DNA of 64,000 bases from Streptomyces fumanus (GTDB lineage: Bacteria; Actinomycetota; Actinomycetes; Streptomycetales; Streptomycetaceae): assembly GCF_014655295.1 (NCBI RefSeq), contig NZ_BNBI01000001.1:62001-126000 (forward strand). The letters are read 5' to 3'. Shown here in pieces: positions 29,885 to 39,080 of this stretch (position 1 is its first letter; each line of letters starts with the position of its first letter). A model generated the notes under the pieces. That model was not told the DNA's origin, made no database searches, and saw only the letters and a program-made list of their open reading frames with translations. The translations under genes were made by a program, and so were the position numbers.

Positions 29885-29907
29885 CGTCGGCACAGCCGTA
29901 CACCCGG
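29857..29907. terminator. Bidirectional terminator built into the DUF1963 stop
   Basis: Arms 29857-29878 and 29886-29907 form a 22-bp stem with one mismatch and a 7-base loop. The stop codon TGA (29882-29884) lies in the loop. It sits between the convergent DUF1963 and MFS genes, so it can end both transcripts. Confidence 0.8.
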
Positions 29908-29922
29908 GTGGGCCCGTGCGCG

Positions 29923-31140
29923 TCAGCCGTGACGGGCCGTCTCCGGCGTCGCCGGTACGTGCGTCGCGATCACCCGTTCCCGGCCGGGGCGGGGTGCCCG
30001 GCGGTCGACCGCGTATGCCGTGCCCGCGACCAGGAGGCCGAGGGCGGCCAGGGCCGAGCCGGCGAGGGCCGGGGAGGTGGCGCCGAGGCCCGCGGCGAGG
30101 GTGAGGCCGCCGATCCAGGCGCCGCCGGCGTTGGCGAGGTTGAAGGCGGCCTGGTTGGCGGAGGAGGCCAGGGACGGGGCCGCCGACGCCTTCTCCATGA
30201 CCATCAACTGGAGCGGGGAGCCGGTGACGAAGGCCGCCGCGCCGAGCAGGGCCACCGCCAGCGCCGCCGTGATCTCCGTACGCATGAGCAGGGGGAACAG
30301 GGCGAGGACCAGGACGAGGGAGGTCAGGCCGCCGAAAAGGGTGGCCCGCAGGGAGTGGTCGGCGAGCCGGCCGCCGAGCAGGTTGCCCACGGTGGCGCCG
30401 ACGCCGAACAGGGCGAGCAGCAGGGTCACGCTCGCGTCGGCGAACCCGGCGGCGTCCGTCAGCATCGGCGTGATGTAGCTGTACGCGGAGAACAGCGCGC
30501 CGAAGCCCGCGACCGTGGTGCCGAGCGCCAGCCAGACCGGCAGCGAGCGCAGCGCCGACAGCTCGCCGCGCAGGCCGGTCGCCGGGGCGGGGGCGTGGTC
30601 GCGGGGGATGAGGAACAGCAGCGCGGCGACGGCCGCCACGCCGATCGCGCTGACCCCGAGGAAGGTCGCCCGCCAGCCCAGTTGCTGGCCCATGGCGGTG
30701 GCCGCGGGGACGCCGACGATGTTGGCGACGGTCAGGCCGAGGAACATCAGGGAGACGGACCGGGCCTTGCGTTCGGGCGCGACCATGCCGGTGGCGACCA
30801 CCGCGCCGACGCCGAAGAACGCGCCGTGCGGCAGACCGCTGAGGAAGCGGGCGGCCAGCAGGGAGCCCTCGCCGGGTGCGGCGGCCGACAGGGCGTTGCC
30901 GATGACGAACAGCGCCATCAGGCCGATCAGGACGGTACGGCGGGACATGCGCGCGGTGACCGCCGCGAGCAGCGGGGCGCCGATGACGACGCCGAGCGCA
31001 TAGGCCGAGACCAGGTGGCCGGCGCTGGGCAGGGAGATGTCCATGTCGTCCGCGACGTCGGGCAGCAGGCCCATCATCACGAACTCGGTCGTGCCGATGC
31101 CGAAGGCACCCACGGCGAGGGCGAGCAGGGCCAGGGGCAT
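29923..31140 (-). CDS. MFS drug/sugar efflux transporter
   Basis: A 405-residue, 12-helix major facilitator of the DHA1 type (arabinose-efflux/Cmx-like). It begins MPLALLALAVGAFGIGTTEF, typical of that group, and has the motif A-like loop ARMSRRTVL near residues 62-70. It is probably an exporter of small drugs or sugars in exchange for protons. It runs leftward; a perfect inverted repeat (31220-31236) about 80 bases upstream of its start is a candidate repressor site, although no regulator gene is adjacent. Confidence 0.88.
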   Translation of the reverse strand: MPLALLALAVGAFGIGTTEFVMMGLLPDVADDMDISLPSAGHLVSAYALGVVIGAPLLAAVTARMSRRTVLIGLMALFVIGNALSAAAPGEGSLLAARFLSGLPHGAFFGVGAVVATGMVAPERKARSVSLMFLGLTVANIVGVPAATAMGQQLGWRATFLGVSAIGVAAVAALLFLIPRDHAPAPATGLRGELSALRSLPVWLALGTTVAGFGALFSAYSYITPMLTDAAGFADASVTLLLALFGVGATVGNLLGGRLADHSLRATLFGGLTSLVLVLALFPLLMRTEITAALAVALLGAAAFVTGSPLQLMVMEKASAAPSLASSANQAAFNLANAGGAWIGGLTLAAGLGATSPALAGSALAALGLLVAGTAYAVDRRAPRPGRERVIATHVPATPETARHG

Positions 31141-31219
31141 GAGGTCTTCGCCTTTCGGAGCGGAAGCGAGTGCGCTGTGCGTACGGGGACCCCCCGAGGG
31201 GGTCAGCGGGGACTGTTTA

Positions 31220-31236
31220 TGTTCCCGTACGGAACA
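31220..31236. promoter_or_regulatory. Inverted repeat upstream of the MFS gene
   Basis: TGTTCC-CGTAC-GGAACA at 31220-31236: perfect 6-bp arms around a 5-bp centre, in the 174-base interval between the MFS start and the stop of the next leftward gene. It resembles TetR/MarR-type operators of efflux genes. Confidence 0.45.
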
Positions 31237-31314
31237 AAGACTCTCAGGGCGAGTATTCCGCGAGGTGACGCACGGGTTTCCGGCGCCGGTCGGAAAGGGG
31301 ATGACCTGGGCTTT

Positions 31315-32367
31315 TCAGGAGGCGGATGTGTCGACCCTCACACGCGCGGCGACCGGCAGATGGTCGCTGCCGGTGGCCGGGAGGGTCCAACTGCTCTCCG
31401 GCTCCACGCCCCGCACCAGGATCTGGTCGATCCGCGCCATCGGGAACGACGCCGGCCAACTGAACCCGAACCCGTCGCCCGCCGCGCCCTGCGTGGAGCG
31501 CATCTGGGCGGTCACCGCGTTGAGCGCGCGGTCGTTCATGGTGCCGTTGAGGTCGCCGAGCAGGATCACCTTGGCGACCCGCTCGTCCCTGATCGCCTCG
31601 CCCAGCGCGTCGGCGCTGCGGTCCCGCTGCCGGGCGGTGAACCCGGCCTCCAGCTTCACCCGTACGGACGGCAGGTGGGCGACGTAGAAGGCGACCTGAC
31701 CCTCGGGCGTGGCGACGGTGGCCCGCATCGCGCGCTGCCAGCCCAGTTCGAGGTCGACGGCCCTGACCCCGCTCAGCGGGTACTTGCTCCACAGCCCGAC
31801 CGTGCCCACCACGGCGTGGTGCCGGTAGGCCGGGGCGAGCGCCTTCTCGTACGTGGAGACCGCCGACGCCTTCAGCTCCTCCAGGGCGACCACGTCGGCG
31901 CCGGAGGCGGCCACGGCGCGGGCGGTGCCGGCCGGGTCGGCGTTGTCGGCGTTGACGTTGTGCGTGGCCACCGTCAGGTCGCCGCCGCCGCCGGACTTGG
32001 TGAACAGCAGCCCGCCGAAGAGGTGCAGCCAGACGACCGCCGGGACCAGGACCGCGATCAGGGCCGTCGCCGACCTGCGGACCACGGCGATCACCAGCAG
32101 CACCGGGATCAGCAGCCCGAACCAGGGCAGGAAGGTCTCCACCAGGCTGCCGAGGTTGCCGACCACGTTGGGGATCCGCGCGTGCCCCGCCGTCACCGCG
32201 GCCAGCAGCAGGGCGACCGCGGCGGTGACCAGGCCCCGGCGCCAGATCCGGCGGTCCCCGCGCCACCCGGAGGTCAGCCGGGCCCACAGGCGCCGGAGCC
32301 GGTCCCCGCGGCGCCCGGCACCGGGACCGCCGTCGTCCGTCTCCGTCACGTAAGCCTGCTGCGCCAT
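31315..32367 (-). CDS. Membrane endonuclease/exonuclease/phosphatase-family protein
   Basis: A 350-residue protein with a basic cytoplasmic N-terminus, three transmembrane segments (about 44-60, 79-96 and 99-121) and a C-terminal EEP domain that should face outward. Motifs of the EEP fold: ATHNVN near 134-139, LEELK, GDLNGT and GSDHLPV near the end, giving the Asp-Asn and Asp-His metal/catalytic residues. Members cleave phosphodiester or phosphomonoester bonds in nucleic acids or lipids; the substrate here is unknown. GAGG precedes the ATG. Confidence 0.88.
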   Translation of the reverse strand: MAQQAYVTETDDGGPGAGRRGDRLRRLWARLTSGWRGDRRIWRRGLVTAAVALLLAAVTAGHARIPNVVGNLGSLVETFLPWFGLLIPVLLVIAVVRRSATALIAVLVPAVVWLHLFGGLLFTKSGGGGDLTVATHNVNADNADPAGTARAVAASGADVVALEELKASAVSTYEKALAPAYRHHAVVGTVGLWSKYPLSGVRAVDLELGWQRAMRATVATPEGQVAFYVAHLPSVRVKLEAGFTARQRDRSADALGEAIRDERVAKVILLGDLNGTMNDRALNAVTAQMRSTQGAAGDGFGFSWPASFPMARIDQILVRGVEPESSWTLPATGSDHLPVAARVRVDTSAS

Positions 32368-32585
32368 ACCGTTGCCTCACCGCTTGCCTTGCCCGCCGTC
32401 ACCCCCCGTGTCCGCAAAACCCTAGGGGATGATCGGCTCCGTTCCGCCGCCGCACCGGCGGCCGTACGGGCACGATGACGAGGAAACCGCCGTGCGCAGT
32501 TCCGGTTGTGAAGGCGGCCCGGGGCGCTGTGACGAAATCCGCACAATCCGGGCCCGGCGACCGGGGCCGGGGGTGCTCTGGCCAG

Positions 32586-32604
32586 CGGTGGCACGAGGTG
32601 CCAC
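32586..32604. promoter_or_regulatory. Perfect palindrome upstream of panB
   Basis: GGTGGCAC-GAG-GTGCCACC at 32586-32604, about 60 bases before the panB start, in the 298-base divergent interval 32368-32665. It could be an operator or a leader hairpin. No clear promoter hexamers were identified. Confidence 0.45.
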
Positions 32605-32665
32605 CATGGAGGGGATCCGGGGACGCCGTCAGGGCGCCTCGAGATGACATGAAGGAGCCGTTGCC

Positions 32666-33541
32666 ATGACGCAGCTTCCGGCTGCCCAGAGCGCATCCCC
32701 CAGGCCCGCCGACGGCGGCCGGGCCCTGTACGGGGGCAAGAGCAACCGCCGCATCACCGTCCGGGACATCGCCCTCGCCAAGGAGCGCGGCGAGAAGTGG
32801 CCCATGCTCACCGCGTACGACGCGATGACCGCGTCCGTGTTCGACGAGGCCGGCATCCCGGTCATGCTGGTCGGCGACTCGGCGGGCAACTGCCACCTCG
32901 GGTACGACACCACCGTCCCGGTCACCCTGGACGAGATGACCATGCTGTCCGCGGCCGTCGTCCGGGGCACCGGCCGGGCCCTGATCGTCGCGGACCTGCC
33001 GTTCGGCTCGTACCAGGAGGGCCCGGTGCAGGCGCTGCGCTCGGCGACCAAGCTGGTGAAGGAGGCCGGGGTCGGAGCCGTGAAGCTGGAGGGCGGCGAG
33101 CGCTCGCACCGCCAGATCGAGCTGCTGGTCGAGTCCGGCATCCCGGTGATGGCGCACATCGGCCTCACCCCGCAGTCGGTCAACGCGATGGGCTACCGGG
33201 TGCAGGGCCGCGGCGAGGAGGCCGCCCAGCAGTTGCTGCGGGACGCCAAGGCGGTGCAGGACGCGGGCGCCTTCGCGGTCGTGCTGGAGCTGGTGCCGGC
33301 CGAGCTGGCCGCCGAGGTGACCCGGTCGCTGCACATCCCGACGGTCGGCATCGGCGCGGGCCCGGACACCGACGCGCAGGTCCTGGTCTGGACCGACATG
33401 CTGGGGCTGACCGGCGGGCGGATGCCGAAGTTCGTGAAGAAGTACGCCGAGCTGCGGCAGGTGATGGGCGACGCGGCGAAGGCGTTCGCCGAGGACGTGG
33501 TCGGCGGCGCGTTCCCGCAGGAGGAGCACTCGGTCCACTGA
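32666..33541 (+). CDS. panB: 3-methyl-2-oxobutanoate hydroxymethyltransferase
   Basis: A 291-residue PanB, which transfers a hydroxymethyl group from 5,10-methylene-THF to alpha-ketoisovalerate, giving ketopantoate for pantothenate and CoA synthesis. Family motifs: MLTAYDAMTAS near 49-59, VGDSAGNCHLGYDTT with the metal-binding Asp, DLPFGSYQEGP, GAVKLEGG, HIGLTPQS, LELVPAE (catalytic Glu) and GIGAGPDTDAQ. AAGGAG precedes the ATG. The N-terminal extension of about 25 residues is normal for actinomycetes. A strong terminator follows. Confidence 0.96.
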   Translation: MTQLPAAQSASPRPADGGRALYGGKSNRRITVRDIALAKERGEKWPMLTAYDAMTASVFDEAGIPVMLVGDSAGNCHLGYDTTVPVTLDEMTMLSAAVVRGTGRALIVADLPFGSYQEGPVQALRSATKLVKEAGVGAVKLEGGERSHRQIELLVESGIPVMAHIGLTPQSVNAMGYRVQGRGEEAAQQLLRDAKAVQDAGAFAVVLELVPAELAAEVTRSLHIPTVGIGAGPDTDAQVLVWTDMLGLTGGRMPKFVKKYAELRQVMGDAAKAFAEDVVGGAFPQEEHSVH

Positions 33542-33560
33542 GCCACCGCGGTACGACACC

Positions 33561-33594
33561 GGGCCCCGCCGATCGTCCCCCGTCGGCGGGGCCC
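33561..33594 (+). terminator. panB terminator
   Basis: GGGCCCCGCCGA (33561-33572) and TCGGCGGGGCCC (33583-33594) form a perfect 12-bp stem with a 10-base loop, 19 bases after the panB stop. Confidence 0.88.
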
Positions 33595-33633
33595 TGGTGC
33601 GCGCGGGCGGCGGGGGTGCGCAAGGGCGGTGCC

Positions 33634-33712
33634 GGCGGCCTGTCGGCGGCCTGTAGGCGGCTGTGGGCGGCTTGTCGGTGGCTGTCGGCGGCTTGTCGGT
33701 GATCTGTCGGTG
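33634..33712. repeat. Degenerate ~10-bp tandem repeats before the ABC transporter
   Basis: About eight imperfect copies of CTGTCGGCGG with variants (CTGTAGGCGG, CTGTGGGCGG, CTTGTCGGTGG). They lie in the 192-base interval between panB and the ABC transporter gene, immediately upstream of that gene. Confidence 0.7.
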
Positions 33713-33733
33713 GCGACTGGCACCGTCGTCGGC

Positions 33734-34759
33734 ATGAAGCGAATCCACGACGACCCCAGCGGCGCCGGCCGCGCCGTGTCCGTACGGGGACTGGTCAAGC
33801 ACTACGGCGAGACCAAGGCGCTGGACGGTGTCGACCTCGATGTCCGCGAGGGCACCGTGATGGGCGTGCTCGGCCCGAACGGCGCCGGCAAGACCACCCT
33901 GGTCCGCATCCTGTCCACCCTCATCACCCCCGACGCCGGCCGGGCCACGGTCGCCGGCTACGACGTGATGGGCCAGCCCCGCCAGTTGCGGCGGGTGATC
34001 GGGCTCACCGGGCAGTACGCCTCGGTGGACGAGAAGCTGCCCGGCTGGGAGAACCTCTACCTGATCGGCCGGCTGCTGGACCTGTCCCGCAAGGAGGCCA
34101 GGTCCCGCGCCGACGAACTGCTGGAGCGGTTCTCCCTCACCGAGGCCGCCCGGCGGCCCGCCGGCACCTACTCCGGCGGGATGCGCCGGCGCCTGGACCT
34201 GGCCGCCTCCATGATCGGCCGCCCGGCCGTGCTCTTCCTGGACGAGCCCACCACCGGCCTGGACCCGCGCACCCGCAACGAGGTGTGGGACGAGGTCCAG
34301 CGGATGGTCGGCGACGGCGTCACCGTGCTGCTCACCACCCAGTACATGGAGGAGGCCGAGCAGCTCGCCACCGAGCTGACCGTGGTCGACCGGGGCAAGG
34401 TGATCGCGGGCGGCGGCATCGAGGAGCTGAAGGCCAAGGTCGGCGGCCGCACCCTGCGGGTCCGCCCGGCCGACCCGCTGCACCTGCGCCCGCTCGCCGC
34501 GTTCCTGGACGAACTCGGCATCACCGGGCTGGCCTCCACCACCGTGGACGCCGAGCGCGGCGCGGTGCTGGTGCCGATCCTCAGCGACGAGCAGCTCACC
34601 GCCGTGGTCGGCGCGGTCACCGCGCGCGGCATCACGCTCGCCTCCATCACCACCGAACTGCCCAGCCTGGACGAGGTCTTCCTGTCCCTCACCGGCCACC
34701 GCGCCAGTGCCCCGCAGGACGCCACGCCCGCCGACACCCGCGAGGAGGCCGCCGTATGA
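33734..34759 (+). CDS. DrrA-type ABC transporter ATP-binding protein
   Basis: A 341-residue ATPase of the daunorubicin-resistance DrrA subfamily, powering an exporter with the next gene product. Walker A GPNGAGKTT at 47-55, signature YSGGMRRRLDLA near 145-156, Walker B VLFLDEPT near 164-171, and the DrrA-type C-terminal extension (LTGHRASAPQ region). The ATG at 33734 was chosen because the conserved domain starts soon after it; no strong ribosome-binding site is visible. It overlaps the permease gene by ATGA. Confidence 0.92.
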   Translation: MKRIHDDPSGAGRAVSVRGLVKHYGETKALDGVDLDVREGTVMGVLGPNGAGKTTLVRILSTLITPDAGRATVAGYDVMGQPRQLRRVIGLTGQYASVDEKLPGWENLYLIGRLLDLSRKEARSRADELLERFSLTEAARRPAGTYSGGMRRRLDLAASMIGRPAVLFLDEPTTGLDPRTRNEVWDEVQRMVGDGVTVLLTTQYMEEAEQLATELTVVDRGKVIAGGGIEELKAKVGGRTLRVRPADPLHLRPLAAFLDELGITGLASTTVDAERGAVLVPILSDEQLTAVVGAVTARGITLASITTELPSLDEVFLSLTGHRASAPQDATPADTREEAAV

Positions 34760-35616
34760 GCGCCCACCCGTCGACCACCGCCACCCTGGACCAGGCGCCC
34801 CCCGCCGCCCCCTCGGCCGCCGCCGTCACCCCCGACGCCCGGATCTCGCTCCGCGGCCATCTGCGCCACACCGGCGCCCTGGTCCGCCGCAATCTGCTGT
34901 GGATCCGGCAGGACCCGGAGTCGATGTTCGACGCCGTGCTGTTCCCGGTCGTCTTCACCCTGCTCTTCGTGTACGTCTTCGGCGGCTCGATCGGCCAGTC
35001 GCTGGGCGGCGGGCAGCAGGCGTACGTGCAGTACGTGGTTCCCGGCCTGATGGCCATGATGGGCATGAACATGGCCCAGGGGGTCGGCACCGGCTTCAAC
35101 CAGGACTTCAACTCCGGGGTGATGGACCGCTTCCGGTCGCTGCCGATCGGGCGCGGCTCGGTGCTCTTCGCGAAGATCGCGGTGGAGCTGCTGCGGATGC
35201 TGTTCGCCACCGTGGTGCTGCTGGTCGTCGCCCTGCTGGTCGGCTTCGACATCACCGACTGGGGCGGGCTGCTGGCCTCGGTGGGGCTGTCCGCGGTGTT
35301 CGGCTCGGCCCTGATGTGGGTGTTCCTCACCCTCGGCGTGATCATGAAGAGCGCGCAGTCCGTGCAGGCGATGGGCTTCCTGGTGCTGATGCCGCTCCAG
35401 TTCGGCTCGTCGATCTTCGCGCCGACCCAGTCGATGCCGGGCTGGCTGCAGGGGTTCACCGACTACAACCCGCTGTCCTCCCTCGCCGACACCGCGCGCG
35501 GGCTGATGGTGGGCGGCCCGGTCGCGCACGACCTGTGGGTGACGCTGGCCTGGTCGGTGGCGCTGACGGCGGTGATGGCGCCGGTCGCGATCCACAAGTT
35601 CCGTACCAAGAGCTGA
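34756..35616 (+). CDS. DrrB-type ABC transporter permease (ABC-2)
   Basis: A 286-residue ABC-2 membrane protein with six hydrophobic segments (the first at about 58-80, FDAVLFPVVFTLLFVYVF). The family features include VPGLMAMMG...GTGFNQDFNSGVMDRFRSLPI and a late YNPLSSLADTARGL. It is translated by ATGA coupling with the ATPase gene. Together they form a two-gene exporter for a drug, lipid or secondary metabolite. It converges on the AfsR-like gene with 11 bases between them and no terminator. Confidence 0.92.
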   Translation: MSAHPSTTATLDQAPPAAPSAAAVTPDARISLRGHLRHTGALVRRNLLWIRQDPESMFDAVLFPVVFTLLFVYVFGGSIGQSLGGGQQAYVQYVVPGLMAMMGMNMAQGVGTGFNQDFNSGVMDRFRSLPIGRGSVLFAKIAVELLRMLFATVVLLVVALLVGFDITDWGGLLASVGLSAVFGSALMWVFLTLGVIMKSAQSVQAMGFLVLMPLQFGSSIFAPTQSMPGWLQGFTDYNPLSSLADTARGLMVGGPVAHDLWVTLAWSVALTAVMAPVAIHKFRTKS

Positions 35617-35627
35617 CCGGTGTCCGG

Positions 35628-38600
35628 TCAGACCAGGGCGGCGGCCTCCTGCGGGGAGAGGCCGCCGCCCTCGGCGTACGCGGCCCGGAACTCCTCGGCG
35701 CCCAGCGCCTGCCGGGCCCACTCGGTGGCGCGGGTGCGGGCGTCCCTCTCGGTGCCGTTCTCGACGTGGCCGGGCGGCAGCAGCGCGGCGGCGGCACCCA
35801 GGCAGCGGGCGGCGTCCCGGGCCCGGCGGCCGCCGTCGACCCGGGCCAGGGACATCGCGGCGATCGCCAGGTAGAAGGCGGGCATGTGCGGGGCGACGGC
35901 CTCCGACAGCGGGTCGGCGGACCGCTCCAGCGCCCGCCGGACGCTGGCCAGCGCCTCCTCGTAGCGGCCCTCCAGGGCGTCGAGCCAGGACTCGGCGCCG
36001 AGGATGAAGGCGTCGAAGACGACGAAGTGGGCGATGGTGAACTGCTCGCGCAGCAGCCGCAGTTGCTCCCGGGCCTCGGCGGTGCGGCCGGTCCTGCCGA
36101 GCCGGGCGGCGAGGAAGAGCCGGGCGGCGGGCATCGCCCCGTTGTGCGCCGCGCCCTCGGTCCGGGCGATCACCTCGCGCAGGATGCGCTCGCCCCGCTC
36201 GCCCTGGTCCGCCTCCAGCAGCGCGCTGCCCAGCCGGGCGTCGAGGACATCGACCTGGCCGTGCGCGCCGAGCCGCTCGGCGTGGACGGCGGCGGCCCGG
36301 TAGTCGGCGGCGGCGCGCAGGAACTCGCCCTTGCGCTCGTACGCCTCGGCGCGGGCGGACAGCGCCTCGGCGGTGCCCCAGGTGTCGCCGAGCCGCTCGA
36401 ACATGGCCAGGGCCTCGTCGGCGTCGCGGGCGGCGTCGCCGGCCCAGTCGGTGCGGTTGGCCAGCAGGTTGGCGCGCATCTGGAGCGCCCCGGCCAGCTC
36501 CCACTCGAAACCGGGCGTCTCCCGGCAGGTGCGCACGGAGGCGTCCATGATGGTGCGCAGCCGGTCGACGTCGCCGGTCAGCATCACGGCGAACCACCAG
36601 AGCACGCCGGGGCTGCGGCAGGTCTGCGGCAGCCCGGGTTCGTAGGTGCCGGCGATGATGCGCAGCTTGGCCTGGGCGGCCGGGTTCTGCCAGGCGTCCA
36701 GCTCGGTGTCCATGCAGGCGAGGTGGGCCAGGTGCACCCCGCGGCGGGCCTCGGCGAGCACCTCGCCGGTCATCGGGGGCGGGGTCTCGGTGCAGCGCAC
36801 CCAGACCGGCTTCGCGGGCACCAGCGGCTCGGTGAACGGGTCGGGGCCCAGCGCCATCGCCTCGCCGCACCAGGTGCGGGCCTCCACCCTGAGGTCGCGC
36901 AGTTGCCAGTACCAGACCAGCGACAGCACCAGGCAGAGGGCCTCCTGCTCGTCGCGGGCGGCGACGGCGTGCCGCAGCGCGGTGCGCAGGTTCTCGTACT
37001 CCCGCTCCAGCCTGGCCACGGCGGCCAGTTGGCCGGGGCCGCGCAGCGCCGGGTCGGTGGTGCGGGCCAGTTCGCGGTAGTGGACCAGGTGGGCGCGTTC
37101 GGCGGCGGGGCGCCCGCCGGTCTCGTCCAGGCGTTCGGCTGCGTACTCGGCGACGGTCTCCAGCATCCGGTAGCGCATCTCGCCGTCGCCCGTGGGCGCG
37201 GCGACGACCAGGGACTTGTCGACCAGGGAACCCAGCGCGTCCAGGGCGGCGGGGCCGCAGACGGCCTCGGCGGCGGCCAGGTCGCAGCCGCCGGCGAACA
37301 CCGACAGGCGGCGCAGCACCTCGCGTTCGTCCTCGTCGAGGAGTTCCCAGGACCAGTCGACGACCGCGCGCAGGGTCTGCTGGCGGGGCAGGACGGTACG
37401 GCTGCCGGAGGTGAGCAGCCGGAAGCGGTCGTCGAGCCGGTCGGCGATCTGGCGGGGGGTGAGCATCCGCAGCCGGGCCGCGGCCAGTTCGATGGCGAGC
37501 GGCAGACCGTCCAGGCGGCGGCAGATCTCCGCGCACGCCTCCGGGTCGTCCTCGGTGCAAAAGCCGGGGCGGGCGGCGGCGCCCCGGTCGGCGAGGAGTT
37601 CCAGCGCGGCCGGTTCGGGCAGCGGTTCGACCGGGCGGAGCAGTTCGCCGGGGACGCCGAGGGGTTCGCGGCTGGTGGCGAGGACGGTCAGGTGCGGGCA
37701 GTGGGCGAGCAGGTGCTCGGCGAGCCGGGCGGCGGCGTCCACGACGTGCTCGCAGTTGTCCAGGACGATCAGCATGCGCCGCCGGCCGCAGTGCTCGACC
37801 AGCCGTTCGACGGCGGTGCCGGGGCGTTCGGTGGCGGCCCGGATCTCCTCGGCGCCGGCGCCGTACAGCACGGTCTCGCGGGCGCCCACGGCGGTCAGCA
37901 CGGCCTCGGGGACGGCGGCCGGGTCGTCCACCGGGGCCAGCTCGGCCAGCCACACCCCGTCCGGGGCGATGTCCCCGGCGGCCTCGGCGGCCTCCTGCGA
38001 CAGCCGGGTCTTGCCGGCCCCGCCGGGCCCGAGCAGGGTGACCAGCCGCGCGGCCCGCAGATCGTCCCGGAGCGCCCGGATGTCGCCGTCCCGCCCGACG
38101 AACGAGGTCAGCCGGGCCCGCAGGTTGCCGCGGGGGCGGTGGGCCCGGGGGGCGTCGGCGGGGGCGCGGTCCGGCACGCGGGGGCCCGGCGGCGTACCGG
38201 CGTCGGGTTCCGGGCTGAGCAGCTCGGTGTGCAGGGCGCGCAGCGCGGGCCCCGGGTCGGTGCCCAGGCGGTCGGCGAGGTGGCGGCGGACCTCCTCGTA
38301 CCCGGCGAGGGCCTCGGCGGTGCGGCCGGTGTCGCGCAGGGCGCGCAGCCGCAGGGCCTGGAGGGGTTCGTCCAGCGGGTGGGCGTCGCACAGCGCGGTC
38401 AGTTCGGGCAGCGACCGCTCGGCGTGGCCGAGGTCGAGGGCGGCGGTGTGCCGGGCGCGCAGCGCGTCCAGGCGGCGGGTCTCCCAGCGGGCCGCCTCGG
38501 CGGTGCGGTCGGGTAGGTCGGCGAGGACCGGGCCGCGCCACAGGGCGAGGGCGTCGTCCAGGACGACGGCGGCCTTGGCGGGGTCGCCGTCGGCCAGCGC

Positions 38601-38936
38601 GCGGGCGCCCTCGTCGGCCAGCTTCTCGAACCGGTGCAGGTCGACGTCGTCGGGCGCGGCGGTCAGCCGGTAGCCGCCGTCGGCGGAGGCGACCGCGTCG
38701 GCGCCGAGCGCGCGGCGCAGCCGGCCGACCAGCGCCTGCAGCGCGCCGGCGGTGTCGGCGGGCGGGTCGGCGCCCCACACCTCGTCGGCCAGCAGTCCGG
38801 CCGGCACGGTCCGGCCGGCCCGCAGGGCCAGCGCGGCCAGCAGCGCGCGCAGCCTCGCCCCGCCGACCGGGACGGGGCTGCCGTCGGAGCGGAGTGCCTG
38901 GGTGGTGCCGAGGACGCGGTAACGCACGGGGTCCAT
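35628..38936 (-). CDS. AfsR/SARP-type regulator with NB-ARC and TPR domains
   Basis: An 1102-residue multidomain regulator. An OmpR-like SARP DNA-binding domain (1-95, including LLADEVWGADPP) and a bacterial transcriptional activation domain (about 96-245) come first. Next is an NB-ARC nucleotide-binding domain with the P-loop GPGGAGKTRL near 300-309, LIVLDNCEHV (Walker B) and LATSREPLGV. A long C-terminal helical/TPR region follows. This is the AfsR layout, typical of activators of secondary metabolism. GGGGAGA lies directly upstream of the ATG. It converges on the DrrAB genes, which it may or may not control. Confidence 0.93.
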   Translation of the reverse strand: MDPVRYRVLGTTQALRSDGSPVPVGGARLRALLAALALRAGRTVPAGLLADEVWGADPPADTAGALQALVGRLRRALGADAVASADGGYRLTAAPDDVDLHRFEKLADEGARALADGDPAKAAVVLDDALALWRGPVLADLPDRTAEAARWETRRLDALRARHTAALDLGHAERSLPELTALCDAHPLDEPLQALRLRALRDTGRTAEALAGYEEVRRHLADRLGTDPGPALRALHTELLSPEPDAGTPPGPRVPDRAPADAPRAHRPRGNLRARLTSFVGRDGDIRALRDDLRAARLVTLLGPGGAGKTRLSQEAAEAAGDIAPDGVWLAELAPVDDPAAVPEAVLTAVGARETVLYGAGAEEIRAATERPGTAVERLVEHCGRRRMLIVLDNCEHVVDAAARLAEHLLAHCPHLTVLATSREPLGVPGELLRPVEPLPEPAALELLADRGAAARPGFCTEDDPEACAEICRRLDGLPLAIELAAARLRMLTPRQIADRLDDRFRLLTSGSRTVLPRQQTLRAVVDWSWELLDEDEREVLRRLSVFAGGCDLAAAEAVCGPAALDALGSLVDKSLVVAAPTGDGEMRYRMLETVAEYAAERLDETGGRPAAERAHLVHYRELARTTDPALRGPGQLAAVARLEREYENLRTALRHAVAARDEQEALCLVLSLVWYWQLRDLRVEARTWCGEAMALGPDPFTEPLVPAKPVWVRCTETPPPMTGEVLAEARRGVHLAHLACMDTELDAWQNPAAQAKLRIIAGTYEPGLPQTCRSPGVLWWFAVMLTGDVDRLRTIMDASVRTCRETPGFEWELAGALQMRANLLANRTDWAGDAARDADEALAMFERLGDTWGTAEALSARAEAYERKGEFLRAAADYRAAAVHAERLGAHGQVDVLDARLGSALLEADQGERGERILREVIARTEGAAHNGAMPAARLFLAARLGRTGRTAEAREQLRLLREQFTIAHFVVFDAFILGAESWLDALEGRYEEALASVRRALERSADPLSEAVAPHMPAFYLAIAAMSLARVDGGRRARDAARCLGAAAALLPPGHVENGTERDARTRATEWARQALGAEEFRAAYAEGGGLSPQEAAALV

Positions 38937-39080
38937 TCTCCCCGGGGACGCCCGCCGGCCGCCTCCGGGTTTACCGGCGCCTGAACCGGCCCTGGCGGAA
39001 CCCCCGCCGCCGCCCGGGACGTTCTCCTCCCGTCACCGGTACGGTCTACTCCCCGACCACAGTTCAGGAGCCCTCTTCTC

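Noticed and set aside
34168..38778. Long minus-strand frame (over 1500 codons) overlapping the AfsR-like gene and the ABC transporter
   Set aside because: It is Arg/Pro/Gly-rich and out of frame with the SARP/NB-ARC/TPR protein, which shows recognisable motifs throughout. The long frame is a shadow.
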